This document shows, piece after piece, positions 1 to 8,569 of a DNA stretch of 64,000 bases. The translations under genes and the position numbers were made by a program. Positions within the stretch are counted from its first letter, which is position 1. Every line of letters begins with the position of its first letter. Origin of the DNA: Flavobacterium selenitireducens (GTDB lineage: Bacteria > Bacteroidota > Bacteroidia > Flavobacteriales > Flavobacteriaceae). The notes under the pieces were generated by a model, which saw nothing but the letters and a program-made list of their open reading frames with translations, had not been told where the DNA came from and searched no databases. The stretch lies in NCBI RefSeq assembly GCF_014748335.1, contig NZ_JAAVIY010000001.1:310001-374000 (forward strand). Direction: 5' to 3'.

Positions 1-1334
1 ATCTCAATACCGATGCTTCTTTCCGTTTTGAACGCGGCATCGATCCCACGATCACCGAATATGCATTGAAACGCGCGGCCTTGCTGATCAAGGAAGTAGC
101 CGGAGGCGAAGTGACATCGGACGTGATCGATTTGTATCCGAAAAAAATCGAGGACTTCCAGGTCGTGTTGAATTTCGGAAAAGCAACGAAACTGATCGGA
201 CAGGAATTGCCGAAGGAGACGATCAAGAAAATACTGGCTTCGCTCGACATCAAGGTCAACAGTTCATCGGACGCGAACCTCGGGCTTACGATCCCGTCGT
301 ACCGTGTCGACGTGACGCGCGAAATCGATGTGATCGAGGAAATCCTTCGCGTCTATGGTTACAACAACATCAATTTTACCAAAAAGCTCAACGCCACGGT
401 TTCGAATTCCGCCCGTACCGAAGACCATAAACTGCAAAACATCATCGCTTCCCAATTGACGTCCCAGGGCTTCAATGAGATGATGGCTAATTCGCTGACG
501 ACGCCGGAATACATTCAATTGTCGGATTTGTTGAAGGATGAAGCCAACGTGACGATGCTCAACCCGCTTTCGAACGATTTGGCCGTAATGCGGCAATCGC
601 TGCTTTTCTCGGCGCTCGAGGCAGTCTCGTATAACGTGAACCGCCGGAATGCGGACTTAAAATTGTTCGAGTTCGGAAAGAGCTATCACAAAGTCCTGTT
701 GGGCTATGACGAAAAAAAGCACCTGACCCTGACGATTTCAGGGAACCGCTCGGCCGAAAGCTGGACTGCGGCACAAAGGCCTACGGATTTTTTCGTGTTC
801 AAAGGATATGTCGGCGCCATATTGTCCCGACTCGGAATCGAGAAAGCCCAGACGAAGCCGGTTGTTTCGGACATGTTTTCTGAAGGGATTTCGCTTGCCA
901 TAGGAGAAGACGTGATCGTGGAATTCGGAATCGTTAAAAAATCGGTGCTCAAACATTTCGACATCAAGCAGGAAGTGCTTTTCGCCGATTTCAATTGGGA
1001 TGCCGTGCTCAAATACGTGACGAACAAAATCAAATTCACCGACATACCGAAATATCCGGAAGTCAGGCGCGACCTTGCGCTGTTGGTCGATGACTCTGTT
1101 GGCTTCGACGCGATCTATAACCTGTCGAAACAAACCGAAAAGGCATTGTTGAAGAACGTCAACCTTTTCGACGTCTACCAGGGCAAGAACCTTCCGGAAG
1201 GGAAAAAGTCGTATGCGGTCAGCTTTACGTTGCAGGACACGACCAAAACCTTGACGGACGAACAGATCGACAAGATCATGGGGAAACTGCTCAAAAGTTT
1301 CGAAGGGCAGTTGGGTGCCAGTTTGAGGGGATAA
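1..1334 (+). CDS. pheT: Phenylalanyl-tRNA synthetase beta subunit, C-terminal part (partial)
   Basis: Beta chain of the cytoplasmic alpha2-beta2 enzyme that charges tRNA-Phe. Only about 443 C-terminal residues are in the window; the frame is open to the left edge. The fragment begins in the B3/B4 editing region with TDASFRFERGIDP, a family signature. A B5 domain follows (about fragment residues 50-120), then the catalytic-like core, and the last ~95 residues are the FDX-ACB anticodon-binding domain (KYPEVRRDLALLVDD). The codon at 66 is an internal Leu (TTG), not a start. No terminator is visible directly after the stop. Identity is secure; only the 5' part is missing. Confidence 0.96.
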   Translation, partial: LNTDASFRFERGIDPTITEYALKRAALLIKEVAGGEVTSDVIDLYPKKIEDFQVVLNFGKATKLIGQELPKETIKKILASLDIKVNSSSDANLGLTIPSYRVDVTREIDVIEEILRVYGYNNINFTKKLNATVSNSARTEDHKLQNIIASQLTSQGFNEMMANSLTTPEYIQLSDLLKDEANVTMLNPLSNDLAVMRQSLLFSALEAVSYNVNRRNADLKLFEFGKSYHKVLLGYDEKKHLTLTISGNRSAESWTAAQRPTDFFVFKGYVGAILSRLGIEKAQTKPVVSDMFSEGISLAIGEDVIVEFGIVKKSVLKHFDIKQEVLFADFNWDAVLKYVTNKIKFTDIPKYPEVRRDLALLVDDSVGFDAIYNLSKQTEKALLKNVNLFDVYQGKNLPEGKKSYAVSFTLQDTTKTLTDEQIDKIMGKLLKSFEGQLGASLRG

Positions 1335-1503
1335 CCTTATTTTATTTTTTTGATATTGGGCTGTTTCGTTTTGAAGCAGCTTTTTTTTTTTGCCGTTCGG
1401 AATCGAAAGTTTTTTGATATTCGACCTCCTTGCGCTACTGATAAATCGCAGAAGGAACGACTTTTTATGTTGGAATTTGTGATCGGACGGCCTTTGGGGA
1501 AAT

Positions 1504-1535
1504 AAAAAAAGGAGCCTCCGTTTCCGGAAGCTCCT
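1504..1535 (-). terminator. Rho-independent terminator of the fasciclin-domain gene
   Basis: Read on the minus strand, an AGGAGC...GCTCCT stem with an inner TCCG/CGGA pairing and a GAAA loop runs into six to seven T. It lies about 40 bp past the stop of the minus-strand fasciclin gene, with a pentamer array in between. Confidence 0.75.
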
Positions 1536-1540
1536 TGCCC

Positions 1541-1570
1541 AATCAAATCAAATCAAATCAAATCAAATCA
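1541..1570. repeat. (AATCA)6 pentanucleotide tandem array
   Basis: Six perfect copies of AATCA, followed by a partial copy (ATCA, 1571-1574) whose TCA is the reverse complement of the TGA stop of the fasciclin gene. The array therefore abuts and shares the stop codon. It lies between that stop and the gene's terminator hairpin. Confidence 0.9.
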
Positions 1571-1571
1571 A

Positions 1572-2132
1572 TCATTTGTGCATCAACACGCCATCGACGA
1601 CATGGATGACGCCGTTTGACTGGTTGACATCGGCGATCGCAACGGTAACCTTCATTCCTTTTTCATCTTTCAGCACTAGCTTTTTCCCATCCATCATCGC
1701 CCAAAGCTTGCCGCCCTGGACGGTTTTAAGTTCGGCTTTGCCACCGCCTGTCTTGATCGCTTTGGCGATGTCGCTCGCGTTCCATTGACCGGCAACGACG
1801 TGATACGTCAGGACGCCTTGGAGCATTTTTTTGTTTTCTGGTTTTAGCAGGGTTTCAACCGTTCCCTTCGGAAGCTTGTCGAAAGCCGCATTCGTAGGCG
1901 CAAACACCGTAAATGGCCCTTTTCCCGATAGCGTTTCGACCAATCCGGCTGCTTTGACTGCCGCGACCAAAGTCGTGTGGTCTTTCGAATTCACGGCATT
2001 CTCGACGATGTTTTTGGATGGATACATCGCGGCCCCGCCTACCATTACCGTTTTTTCCTGGGCCGAAGCCGTAACACTTACAAACAAGGCCATTGCGGCA
2101 ATTGCACCTGTAATAAATTTTGATGTTTTCAT
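1572..2132 (-). CDS. Secreted fasciclin (FAS1) domain protein
   Basis: Has a 24-residue Sec signal peptide (cleavage after TASAQ or nearby) and one FAS1 domain over residues ~50-186. The FAS1 H1 motif (FTVFAPTNAAFDKLP), the central YH motif (LTYHVVAG) and H2 (NGVIHVVDGVLM) are all present. At 186 residues it is a single-domain member, a common size in Bacteroidota. FAS1 domains are associated with adhesion or surface display; the precise role here is not shown by the sequence. The gene stands alone on the minus strand, with its own terminator downstream. Confidence 0.9.
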   Translation of the reverse strand: MKTSKFITGAIAAMALFVSVTASAQEKTVMVGGAAMYPSKNIVENAVNSKDHTTLVAAVKAAGLVETLSGKGPFTVFAPTNAAFDKLPKGTVETLLKPENKKMLQGVLTYHVVAGQWNASDIAKAIKTGGGKAELKTVQGGKLWAMMDGKKLVLKDEKGMKVTVAIADVNQSNGVIHVVDGVLMHK

Positions 2133-2470
2133 GTGATGTTATTTAGATTGTTATGGTGGGATGTACGGAATGATGACCGATTTGGTTTTTCGGCATGATT
2201 TGTTTGTTGTGGAAAGGTGCGTGATGGTGATGGTGTCTGCCCTGCAGGACTTCGTTGCCGCGGAGCACTTTCGGGCGGAGGATTCTTTCGCAGCTACGCC
2301 TAATCGTCGGATGAGGAAACCGGAATCCGCTTATCATCCGCTTCACTGCGGACAACGAGGCCGCGGGACCAATTTTTTGTGAAGCGATTTGTGCCAGTTT
2401 CCAGTTGTGGCTTCGGGATGTGGTTTGCTTCGGCAGATTGCGAAAGCAGCTTGATTGTTGTTGCCTGCAA
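2133..2470. other. Intergenic region with no recognised feature
   Basis: About 340 bp between the fasciclin start and the end of the phosphotransferase gene. Short open frames on both strands have no recognisable protein character (Arg/His-rich, low complexity). I see no TAnnTTTG box for the minus-strand gene, no hairpin with a T run and no RNA motif. Confidence 0.5.
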
Positions 2471-3454
2471 TTATTGTCTGCCATTGTGATAACCAACCCA
2501 ATCTCTTATTCTTCCAACAAACATTTTTAGGTAGTTTTCGGTAAAAAAGATATTCGACCAATCAAATCTTTGTGCTTGCACGCCGAGGTAGAAGACAAAA
2601 ACAGCCGCACCGGCTTCCGGGATCAATTGCAATTCGCCGTTGGAGAGCTGCCTTATTTTTTGATAACCGCTTAAAAAGCTTTTTGCTTTCGATTCATATT
2701 GTACTTTATCGTGCTCAATAAAGAACAGCTGTTTGCAAAAATATCCGACATCCAGAATCAGCGGACCATTTCCGCAGTTGTCGAAATCGAAAACAGTGAT
2801 CTCGTTTTCATTATTGACACTTAGATTGTCATACCAGATATCGAGATGTACGATTCCATTTTGACTTTCCGTTAAATTACCGGCCTCGAATTTCCCGGAT
2901 ATTTTGGATCTTATTGCCTTTACGAACTTCATTTCGTCCAAATCCTCAGAAAAAAATGGCCTTAACCTTTCGTACGATTGATACAAAAGGATTTCAGGGC
3001 CGTAACTTATTCTGTCGATTTTCTTGCGTTCGGTTATGTTGTGGATTTTCGCCATTAGCGAACCGATATGAAAACAAGTTTCGTTCGACATAAAACGCAT
3101 TTTTTGGCCTTCGGCAAACGAAAAAAGTACGGCATATCGGATGCCTTCAGGGGCGTTGATTTCCTGAATAAGACGTCCGTTTTTATCGGGAATTGGAAAG
3201 GAAATGGAAATTGAATTTTCTCTAAGTAGGTTCAGTAGGCCTAATTCCTGCTCAATTTCAGTTTTGGTCCGCCATTCAAAGCAGTAAACCCTGACGACGA
3301 ATTTTTGCTTGCCGTTGGAAATGAAATACGTATGATTTACGCCGGTCCTGAATAATTTGCAGTCAAAATCGTCGGCGAGCCGGTATTTTTCTTTTATAAA
3401 ATTGCCTAGTTCCACTTCTGATAAAGTGGACGCCGTCACAGGAAAAGTTGTCAT
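2471..3454 (-). CDS. Phosphotransferase (APH / choline-kinase fold)
   Basis: ATP-dependent small-molecule kinase of the aminoglycoside-phosphotransferase superfamily, about 327 residues. The catalytic loop HLDIWYDNL (Brenner-type HxDxxxxN, near residue 203) and the metal-binding DFD (near 223) are intact, so it should be active. The N-lobe contains FVVRVY with the likely ATP-anchoring region. I start it at the MTTFPVT Met (3454); the frame stays open to 3547, but the extra 31 residues look unrelated to the fold. The substrate cannot be told from sequence: family members act on homoserine, choline, sugars or aminoglycosides. The gene is unlinked to a pathway here. Confidence 0.8.
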   Translation of the reverse strand: MTTFPVTASTLSEVELGNFIKEKYRLADDFDCKLFRTGVNHTYFISNGKQKFVVRVYCFEWRTKTEIEQELGLLNLLRENSISISFPIPDKNGRLIQEINAPEGIRYAVLFSFAEGQKMRFMSNETCFHIGSLMAKIHNITERKKIDRISYGPEILLYQSYERLRPFFSEDLDEMKFVKAIRSKISGKFEAGNLTESQNGIVHLDIWYDNLSVNNENEITVFDFDNCGNGPLILDVGYFCKQLFFIEHDKVQYESKAKSFLSGYQKIRQLSNGELQLIPEAGAAVFVFYLGVQAQRFDWSNIFFTENYLKMFVGRIRDWVGYHNGRQ

Positions 3455-3824
3455 CGGATGGAGTTTTAAAATAAAGGCGAACCCTAGGCGCCGGGATGTT
3501 CCCGCAAATGCGAGCGAATTTAGGAAAAAAGTTCGTTCGAATCCCACTAAAACAAAATGGGCGATCGCGACCGATTTGATTTGAGGTAGCCTGCATCAAG
3601 GACGGAGCATGCCGAGGAACCGCAGCATATGATAGGCGAATCCCAATTTGGACTATGCCGTACCGAACTCCATCCGGACAAAAAGCAAGCGTTTCGTTGA
3701 GAGATTTGCGTCGATTGCCGATCTGATGCGCGAATTTCTCACCAAAAGAATCTTCGAACAAAAACACGATCCGATAGCGAACCTTACGCCTTAATCCCTA
3801 TTTTTGAGCGTTTAACCCTACTTT
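3455..3824. other. Divergent intergenic region
   Basis: 370 bp between the phosphotransferase start (minus) and the GH114-like gene (plus). The only signal I see is a perfect Bacteroidota -7 box, TATTTTTG at 3799-3806, placed to give a ~13-nt leader for the plus-strand gene. No TTTG lies at the -33 spacing. Minus-strand frames here are upstream extensions or shadows. Confidence 0.5.
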
Positions 3825-4808
3825 ATGAAACGCATCGCCGCGTCCCTATTTATATCTATCCTGACCATCGGATCCTGCAGCAAGAAGGAAAGCCCTACCA
3901 CTGCTCATCGGGACGAGCCCAGAAATGAAGCCGAGGCCGGTCTTGCCATGCAACAGTTCGTCACCCAGATCTCGAAGTCAGCCAAGGCGATGAAGCCCGG
4001 GTTCAACATCATTCCGCAAAACGGTGCCGACCTCGCCTATACGAACCTGAACCCGAGACAGGGAAAGAATTACCAATACATACAGGGAATTGATGGATTC
4101 GGCGTCGAGGAATTGTTCTATACTGAAGACGGCTCGATCGATTCGGCCCGCGTCGCGATTTTGTCCGCATTGAAAAATGACCGCAAGATTCTGGTTTCGG
4201 AATACATTCCCGATACGCCCCAAATCAACAAAGTAGCACAATACAACCTCGAGGCCGGGTTTGTCCCGTTCATCAGGATGAAGTCCAATTACAGTTATTC
4301 ACACATTCCGGAACGCATCCGCAACCAAAATCAGGATGATGTCACCGAAATGGACCAGGTGCGCAACTATCTGTATTTGATCAATCCTAAGGAATTTGAG
4401 ACGAAAGAGGCGTTCCTGGAATCGCTTTCCCAAACGAACTTCGACCTGTTGATCATCGATTTGTTCTACGACCAGCAACCGTTGACGAAATCCGAACTCG
4501 ACCGCCTCAAAACGAAGGCCGACGGCGGGAAGCGGCTTGTGGTTTGTTACGTCAACATCGGTTCGGCCGAAAAATGGCGCTACTACTGGAACAAATCCTG
4601 GAAAATCGGCAAACCGTCCTGGCTCAGGAAAAAGTACGAAGGATACGACGAAGAATTTTATGTCGCGTTTTGGGATCCGGAATGGAAAGGCATCGTTTAC
4701 AGCGGCCCCGATTCTTACATCAGGAAAATAATTCACGCAGGGTTTGACGGGGCTTATCTCGACAATACCGAGGCGTACCACTACTTGTTCCACGAACACC
4801 AGGAATAA
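3825..4808 (+). CDS. GH114 / TM1410-like glycoside hydrolase lipoprotein
   Basis: A 327-residue protein exported as a lipoprotein (LTIGSC lipobox, Cys18). The body matches the TIM-barrel family of endo-alpha-1,4-polygalactosaminidases and TM1410-like proteins. Conserved acidic strand ends are visible: FDLLIIDLFYD (~residue 208), VAFWDPEW (~285) and GFDGAYLDNTEAY (~306-318). Family members cleave galactosaminogalactan-type exopolysaccharide, but many Bacteroidota homologues are uncharacterised, so substrate is inference. It is monocistronic, with TATTTTTG at 3799-3806 upstream. Ser/Thr-rich linker residues follow the lipobox. Confidence 0.75.
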   Translation: MKRIAASLFISILTIGSCSKKESPTTAHRDEPRNEAEAGLAMQQFVTQISKSAKAMKPGFNIIPQNGADLAYTNLNPRQGKNYQYIQGIDGFGVEELFYTEDGSIDSARVAILSALKNDRKILVSEYIPDTPQINKVAQYNLEAGFVPFIRMKSNYSYSHIPERIRNQNQDDVTEMDQVRNYLYLINPKEFETKEAFLESLSQTNFDLLIIDLFYDQQPLTKSELDRLKTKADGGKRLVVCYVNIGSAEKWRYYWNKSWKIGKPSWLRKKYEGYDEEFYVAFWDPEWKGIVYSGPDSYIRKIIHAGFDGAYLDNTEAYHYLFHEHQE

Positions 4809-4875
4809 AGCGCATTGTCTGTCACGAACTCAAACATTTAAAAAACTTTGAGGTTTCTAAAAAACGCCTGCCGCA

Positions 4876-5607
4876 TCATCCCTTGAGCAACTGTCTCGCT
4901 TTTTGAAGGTCTTCGATCGTGTCGATGCCAATCCCGGCGTGTCGTGTTTCGATCATCCTGATGCGTTTCCCGAACTCGAGATAACGCAACTGCTCCAATT
5001 TTTCGGTGGCTTCGAGTGACTTCATAGGAAGTGCTGCAAAGTCCAGGATCGCCTGTTTGCGGAATGCATAGACGCCAATATGCCTGAAATATCGCGCGCC
5101 CGCTTCCCTGTCGCGCGCGAACGGGATCACCGAGCGCGAAAAGTAAAGCGCAAACCCGCTTTGGTCGGTAACGACTTTGACGATGTTGGGATTTTCGATG
5201 TCGTGCTCTTTTTTGATTTCGATCATCAGCGAGGCCAGGTCGACCTGCCTTCCGGGATCGTTGCGGAACACCTCAAGCACTTCGGCAAGCGGTTCTCCGT
5301 TTATGAACGGCTCGTCTCCCTGGACATTGACCACGATGTCGCAGTCGATATCGGCCACGGCTTCGGCTATCCGGTCACTGCCGGACTCGTGCTGCTTTTG
5401 GCTCATGATGGCCTTGCCTCCATTGACAATAATTTCGTTTTGGATGAGTTCCGAATCGGTAACCACAAAAACATCGTCGAACAACTTCGTCGCCACGGCT
5501 GCTTCGTAAGTTCTCCTGATGACGGTTTTCCCGCAAAGGTCCTGGAGGAGTTTGGCCGGAAACCGGGTTGAGGCGTAACGGGCGGGAATGACGGCGATTA
5601 CTTTCAT
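4876..5607 (-). CDS. kdsB: 3-deoxy-manno-octulosonate cytidylyltransferase (CMP-Kdo synthetase)
   Basis: Activates Kdo with CTP to CMP-Kdo for lipopolysaccharide inner-core synthesis in the cytoplasm. The N-terminal nucleotidyltransferase signature [15 protein letters not shown], the NVQGDEPF metal/nucleotide motif (~residue 95) and the [12 protein letters not shown] segment are family hallmarks. Length (243 residues) is standard. It follows the mepB-like gene on the minus strand, separated only by a ~45-bp heptamer-repeat spacer, so cotranscription with the helicase/mepB pair is possible. Confidence 0.95.
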   Translation of the reverse strand: MKVIAVIPARYASTRFPAKLLQDLCGKTVIRRTYEAAVATKLFDDVFVVTDSELIQNEIIVNGGKAIMSQKQHESGSDRIAEAVADIDCDIVVNVQGDEPFINGEPLAEVLEVFRNDPGRQVDLASLMIEIKKEHDIENPNIVKVVTDQSGFALYFSRSVIPFARDREAGARYFRHIGVYAFRKQAILDFAALPMKSLEATEKLEQLRYLEFGKRIRMIETRHAGIGIDTIEDLQKARQLLKG

Positions 5608-5620
5608 GGGAGGTTAGTTT

Positions 5621-5669
5621 GAGGTTTAAGTTTAAGGTTTAAAGTTTGGAGTTTAAGGTTTAAGGTTTG
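5621..5669. repeat. Heptamer array, AGGTTTA type
   Basis: Seven degenerate units of AGGTTTA (variants AAGTTTG, GAGTTTA; one unit is 6 bp) fill the gap between kdsB and the mepB-like gene. The array runs into the coding end of the latter: its last units, read on the minus strand, encode N-L-K-P and the TAA stop. Confidence 0.85.
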
Positions 5670-6174
5670 TTGAATGCAGGATTGGATCGATTATCGTCCT
5701 GAATTTCGCTTTTGCGGAATCCGGGTTCGCAAGATCGACAAAAAAGTCCTTCATCCAGCTTTTCGTGGATTGCGCCTGTTTGCTCAACGTGATGTCGAAA
5801 TCACTGTAAAGCCGGAAGCCGCGTTTGCCTGGTTTGCGTCCGGAACCGATGATGCCGTGGCTGGCCAAAACCTGTTTGGGAAACACAAAAATGCCAAACT
5901 TTTCATTCTGTTCGACGGCGATTATACAACAGTCGAAATCATCGTCGAGGTGGTAAGGCGTCGTCTTGTTTTCGTGGTTTCGCTTCCAAAGCGTTGCGAA
6001 CTGCCCTGTTTTCCTGGGCGTGATTTTGGCTTTCCGATACAATATCCGACAACTGTCGAGCGCAAACACGCAACCGTCGTATTCCCTGGACCCGACATCG
6101 GCTTGTCCGTCCGAAAAAATAAACCCAAGCGGGTTCCAGATTTCGCTGTCGATCCTGTACAAATCCTGCATCAT
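5653..6174 (-). CDS. MepB-family protein
   Basis: A 173-residue protein recognisable as the MepB family from ITPRKTGQFATLWKRN (~50-65), DDDFDCCIIAVEQN (~78-91), GIFVFPKQVLASHGII and GKRGFRLYSDFD. MepB is named for the staphylococcal mepRAB locus, where its function is unknown; no catalytic role is established. Start is at the first of two adjacent ATGs, 2 bp after the helicase stop, so the two genes are almost certainly cotranscribed. The C-terminal residues N-L-K-P and the stop are encoded by the heptamer array, suggesting the native C-terminus was altered. A plus-strand frame covering the same DNA is a shadow. Confidence 0.8.
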   Translation of the reverse strand: MMQDLYRIDSEIWNPLGFIFSDGQADVGSREYDGCVFALDSCRILYRKAKITPRKTGQFATLWKRNHENKTTPYHLDDDFDCCIIAVEQNEKFGIFVFPKQVLASHGIIGSGRKPGKRGFRLYSDFDITLSKQAQSTKSWMKDFFVDLANPDSAKAKFRTIIDPILHSTNLKP

Positions 6175-6176
6175 CG

Positions 6177-7595
6177 TCAGTGTTCAAAAAAGTCGTCGGG
6201 AAACCCGATAAGGTATAATTTGTCCTGGGCGCGCGTCACGGCGGTATACAACCATCGGATGTAGTCGCGCGAAATGCCGTCCGGAAGATACGGCTGCTCG
6301 ATAAAAACGGTATTCCATTGGCCTCCTTGTGATTTGTGGCACGTAATGGCGTAAGAAAACTTTACCTGCAACGCGTTGAAGTATTCGTTTGCCTTGACCT
6401 TCTGCAGCTTTCGATACTGGGCGCGTTCGTCTTCATAGTCCTCCATGACAGCCATATACAACTTGTTGGCTTCGTCGTATGTAAGCGATGCCGATTCGCT
6501 CGTGAGCGTGTCGAGCAGCAAAACGGTCTCGAACGGGCGCTGGTTCGGATAGTCGATCATGCGCACCTTTGCCTTGGCGAACTTGAATCCGTAAAGTTCC
6601 TTGATCCCAAACATTTCGAGTACTTCAACGATGTCGCCGTTGGCAATGAATCCGGCCTCGTCTGAATCGTTCAGCCAAAAATAATTGTTTTTGACGACCA
6701 TCAGGTAATCCCCTACCGAGAGTTCGCTGTCCTTGTCGAGTATGCGTCCGCGGATTTGCTGGTTGTACTGGTTGGCGCGTTTGTTCGATCTCACGATAAA
6801 GGCGGTGTCTTCGATCGAAAAATTTCCGTAAGCCGAGTGGATCGCATCCTGTATGTCGTAACCATCTGTCAACCTGACGATATCCTTGAACGATTTGACG
6901 TCGAACTTGAATTCGGTAAAAAAATCGTCGTCGAGCAGTTCGCGAAGTTGGGTGGCGTTGTACAAAATCCCCGATGCTTCGGCCTGGCGCATGACCTCGT
7001 CGAATTCGATATGCGGAATGTCCATGCCATAGGAATTGATGAGGTTGTTGACCTCGAGGGCCGGGCTCACATCCGAATTTACCGGTGGCAGCTGGGCCGT
7101 GTCGCCGAGCATCAATATCTTGCAGTTCTTTCCGGTGTAGACGTATTCGATAAGGTCGTCGAGAAGCGAGCCGTTTTCGTAAAATTTCGAGTCCGAACCT
7201 GAATCGCCTATCATAGAGGATTCGTCCACGATAAAAATCGTATTGACGTGCTTGTTGGGCATCAGTTGGAACTGCACGCCGCCTCCGCTTCCTTTTTTGG
7301 GATAATAGATTTTCCGGTGGATCGTTTGGGCCTGTTTGCCTGAATATCCCGAAATCACTTTCGCCGCGCGTCCCGTGGGAGCGAGCAAAACATATCGTTT
7401 GTGGATCAAGGGCAAGGCGTTCACGAGCGTCGAAATCACCGTGGTCTTCCCTGTTCCCGCATATCCTTTGAGCACGAACATTTCATCCGGCTTCGAATTC
7501 GTGGCGAAATCAGCAATCATCTGGAAAAAGATGTCTTGCTTTGCCGTGGGCTGAAACGGGAATTCGCGTAGGAGGATGTGGTAGAAGGACGTCAA
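6177..7595 (-). CDS. SF1B DNA helicase (Dda/RecD-like)
   Basis: ATP-dependent 5'-3' DNA helicase of superfamily 1B. Motifs in order: Q-like region FQPTAKQ; Walker A GYAGTGKT (44-51); Ia LLAPTGRAAKV; Walker B IVDESSMI (DESS 124-127); motif III MLGDTAQLPPV (~162); a UvrD_C_2-like C-terminal part with THKSQGGQW-type motif V (CHKSQGGQW); and motif VI YTAVTRA (450-456). Length 472 suits the family. The start is a TTG at 7593-7595, because no ATG lies between it and conserved sequence; the codon sits 2 bp from a tandem array. It heads the helicase-mepB-kdsB series. Confidence 0.92.
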   Translation of the reverse strand: MTSFYHILLREFPFQPTAKQDIFFQMIADFATNSKPDEMFVLKGYAGTGKTTVISTLVNALPLIHKRYVLLAPTGRAAKVISGYSGKQAQTIHRKIYYPKKGSGGGVQFQLMPNKHVNTIFIVDESSMIGDSGSDSKFYENGSLLDDLIEYVYTGKNCKILMLGDTAQLPPVNSDVSPALEVNNLINSYGMDIPHIEFDEVMRQAEASGILYNATQLRELLDDDFFTEFKFDVKSFKDIVRLTDGYDIQDAIHSAYGNFSIEDTAFIVRSNKRANQYNQQIRGRILDKDSELSVGDYLMVVKNNYFWLNDSDEAGFIANGDIVEVLEMFGIKELYGFKFAKAKVRMIDYPNQRPFETVLLLDTLTSESASLTYDEANKLYMAVMEDYEDERAQYRKLQKVKANEYFNALQVKFSYAITCHKSQGGQWNTVFIEQPYLPDGISRDYIRWLYTAVTRAQDKLYLIGFPDDFFEH

Positions 7596-7596
7596 T

Positions 7597-7728
7597 TGGA
7601 TAATTAGATAATTAGACGATTAGATGATTAGATAATGAGTGACGCGATTGCAAATTTCGTGTTTAATTGATCGCTACCCAACACTTACCGCCATTATCTC
7701 ATTGTCTCATTATCCAATTATCTAATTA
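7597..7728. repeat. Two AT-rich arrays of the AATTATCT type flanking a unique core
   Basis: Degenerate units of GATAATTA/GATTAGA (7597-7636), and in inverted orientation ATTATCTC/AATTATCT (7693-7728), flank ~55 bp of unique sequence in the divergent helicase/DUF3822 intergenic region. Because the two blocks are reverse complements they could pair into a long AT-rich stem. The same unit recurs at 9690-9742 and 57351-57541. Confidence 0.75.
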
Positions 7729-7747
7729 AATTCCTAACTTCGCCCCA

Positions 7748-8569
7748 ATGCTAGTCAACCGACCCAACATCACCGAAAAAAACTACCGCAAACTCAGCCT
7801 GCGCGTGCGGCCGGATGGTTTTTCGTATTGTACGACCGACACGTTGTCCGGCGCTGTCGTCGGGTTTGAGGAAGTTCGTTTTACCGATGTGGGCACGGGC
7901 CATAATGCGGAGGAGTTTTTTGTAAAAGCATTCGCCGACCGGCCCGAACTTCAGCAGCGTTTCGACCAGGTCGTGGTCACGCACGAAAACGGCCTGAGCA
8001 CTTTTGTTCCGAAGGCTTTGTTCGACGAACATTACTTGGGCAGTTACCTCCAATATAATGTCAAGGTTTTCGAGACCGATTACGTGGCTTACGACGAGCT
8101 TCCGAATTACGAAATGAACAATGTGTACCTCCCGTTTTTGGCGATTAATAATTTCGTGGCCGACAAATTTGGGAACTTCGAGTACAAACACCTGAGCAGC
8201 GTGCTGGTCTCCAAATTGCTCGAGGGTTCCAAAAACAACGACGAAAAACAGGTGTTCGCGCATTTTGCGGACCATCGTTTCGAGCTCGTGGTTGCGCAAA
8301 ACCAAAAGCTGTTGTTGTTCAATTCGTTCGACTACCGTACAAAAGAAGATTTTATATACTATTTGCTGTTCGCGGCCGAACAACTCAACCTGAATCCTGA
8401 GTTTTTCAAGTTGCATCTGCTGGGCGATATCAGCGAGGATTCCGATTGTTACCAAATCGCCTATCGCTACGTGCGCAACGTCTCGCTTCTCGATGTTTCG
8501 AGGCTGCAGTCGCGCAATGCGCTTTCCGAGTCTGAAAACCGCAAACACTTTATTCTTTTCCAATCGTGA
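7748..8569 (+). CDS. DUF3822 family protein
   Basis: A 273-residue cytoplasmic protein with no signal peptide or membrane segment. I recognise it as the Bacteroidota-specific DUF3822 family by its composition (VYLPFLAINNFVADKFG, LLLFNSFDYRTKEDFIYY, LHLLGDIS) and by the conserved position directly before rsmD. The fold resembles actin/ASKHA-like pseudo-ATPases in general look, but I cannot support that from motifs. Its stop overlaps the rsmD GTG start by 3 nt (GTGA), so translation is coupled. A TAACTTCG -7-like box at 7735-7742 leaves almost no leader. Confidence 0.8.
   Translation: MLVNRPNITEKNYRKLSLRVRPDGFSYCTTDTLSGAVVGFEEVRFTDVGTGHNAEEFFVKAFADRPELQQRFDQVVVTHENGLSTFVPKALFDEHYLGSYLQYNVKVFETDYVAYDELPNYEMNNVYLPFLAINNFVADKFGNFEYKHLSSVLVSKLLEGSKNNDEKQVFAHFADHRFELVVAQNQKLLLFNSFDYRTKEDFIYYLLFAAEQLNLNPEFFKLHLLGDISEDSDCYQIAYRYVRNVSLLDVSRLQSRNALSESENRKHFILFQS

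Noticed and set aside
2143..2561. His/Arg-rich open frames between the fasciclin and phosphotransferase genes
   Set aside because: Low-complexity composition, overlapping frames on both strands, no start context and no recognisable family.
5674..6264. Plus-strand 196-residue frame opposite the mepB-like gene
   Set aside because: The minus-strand frame carries recognisable MepB motifs and fits the operon with the helicase; the plus frame has none.
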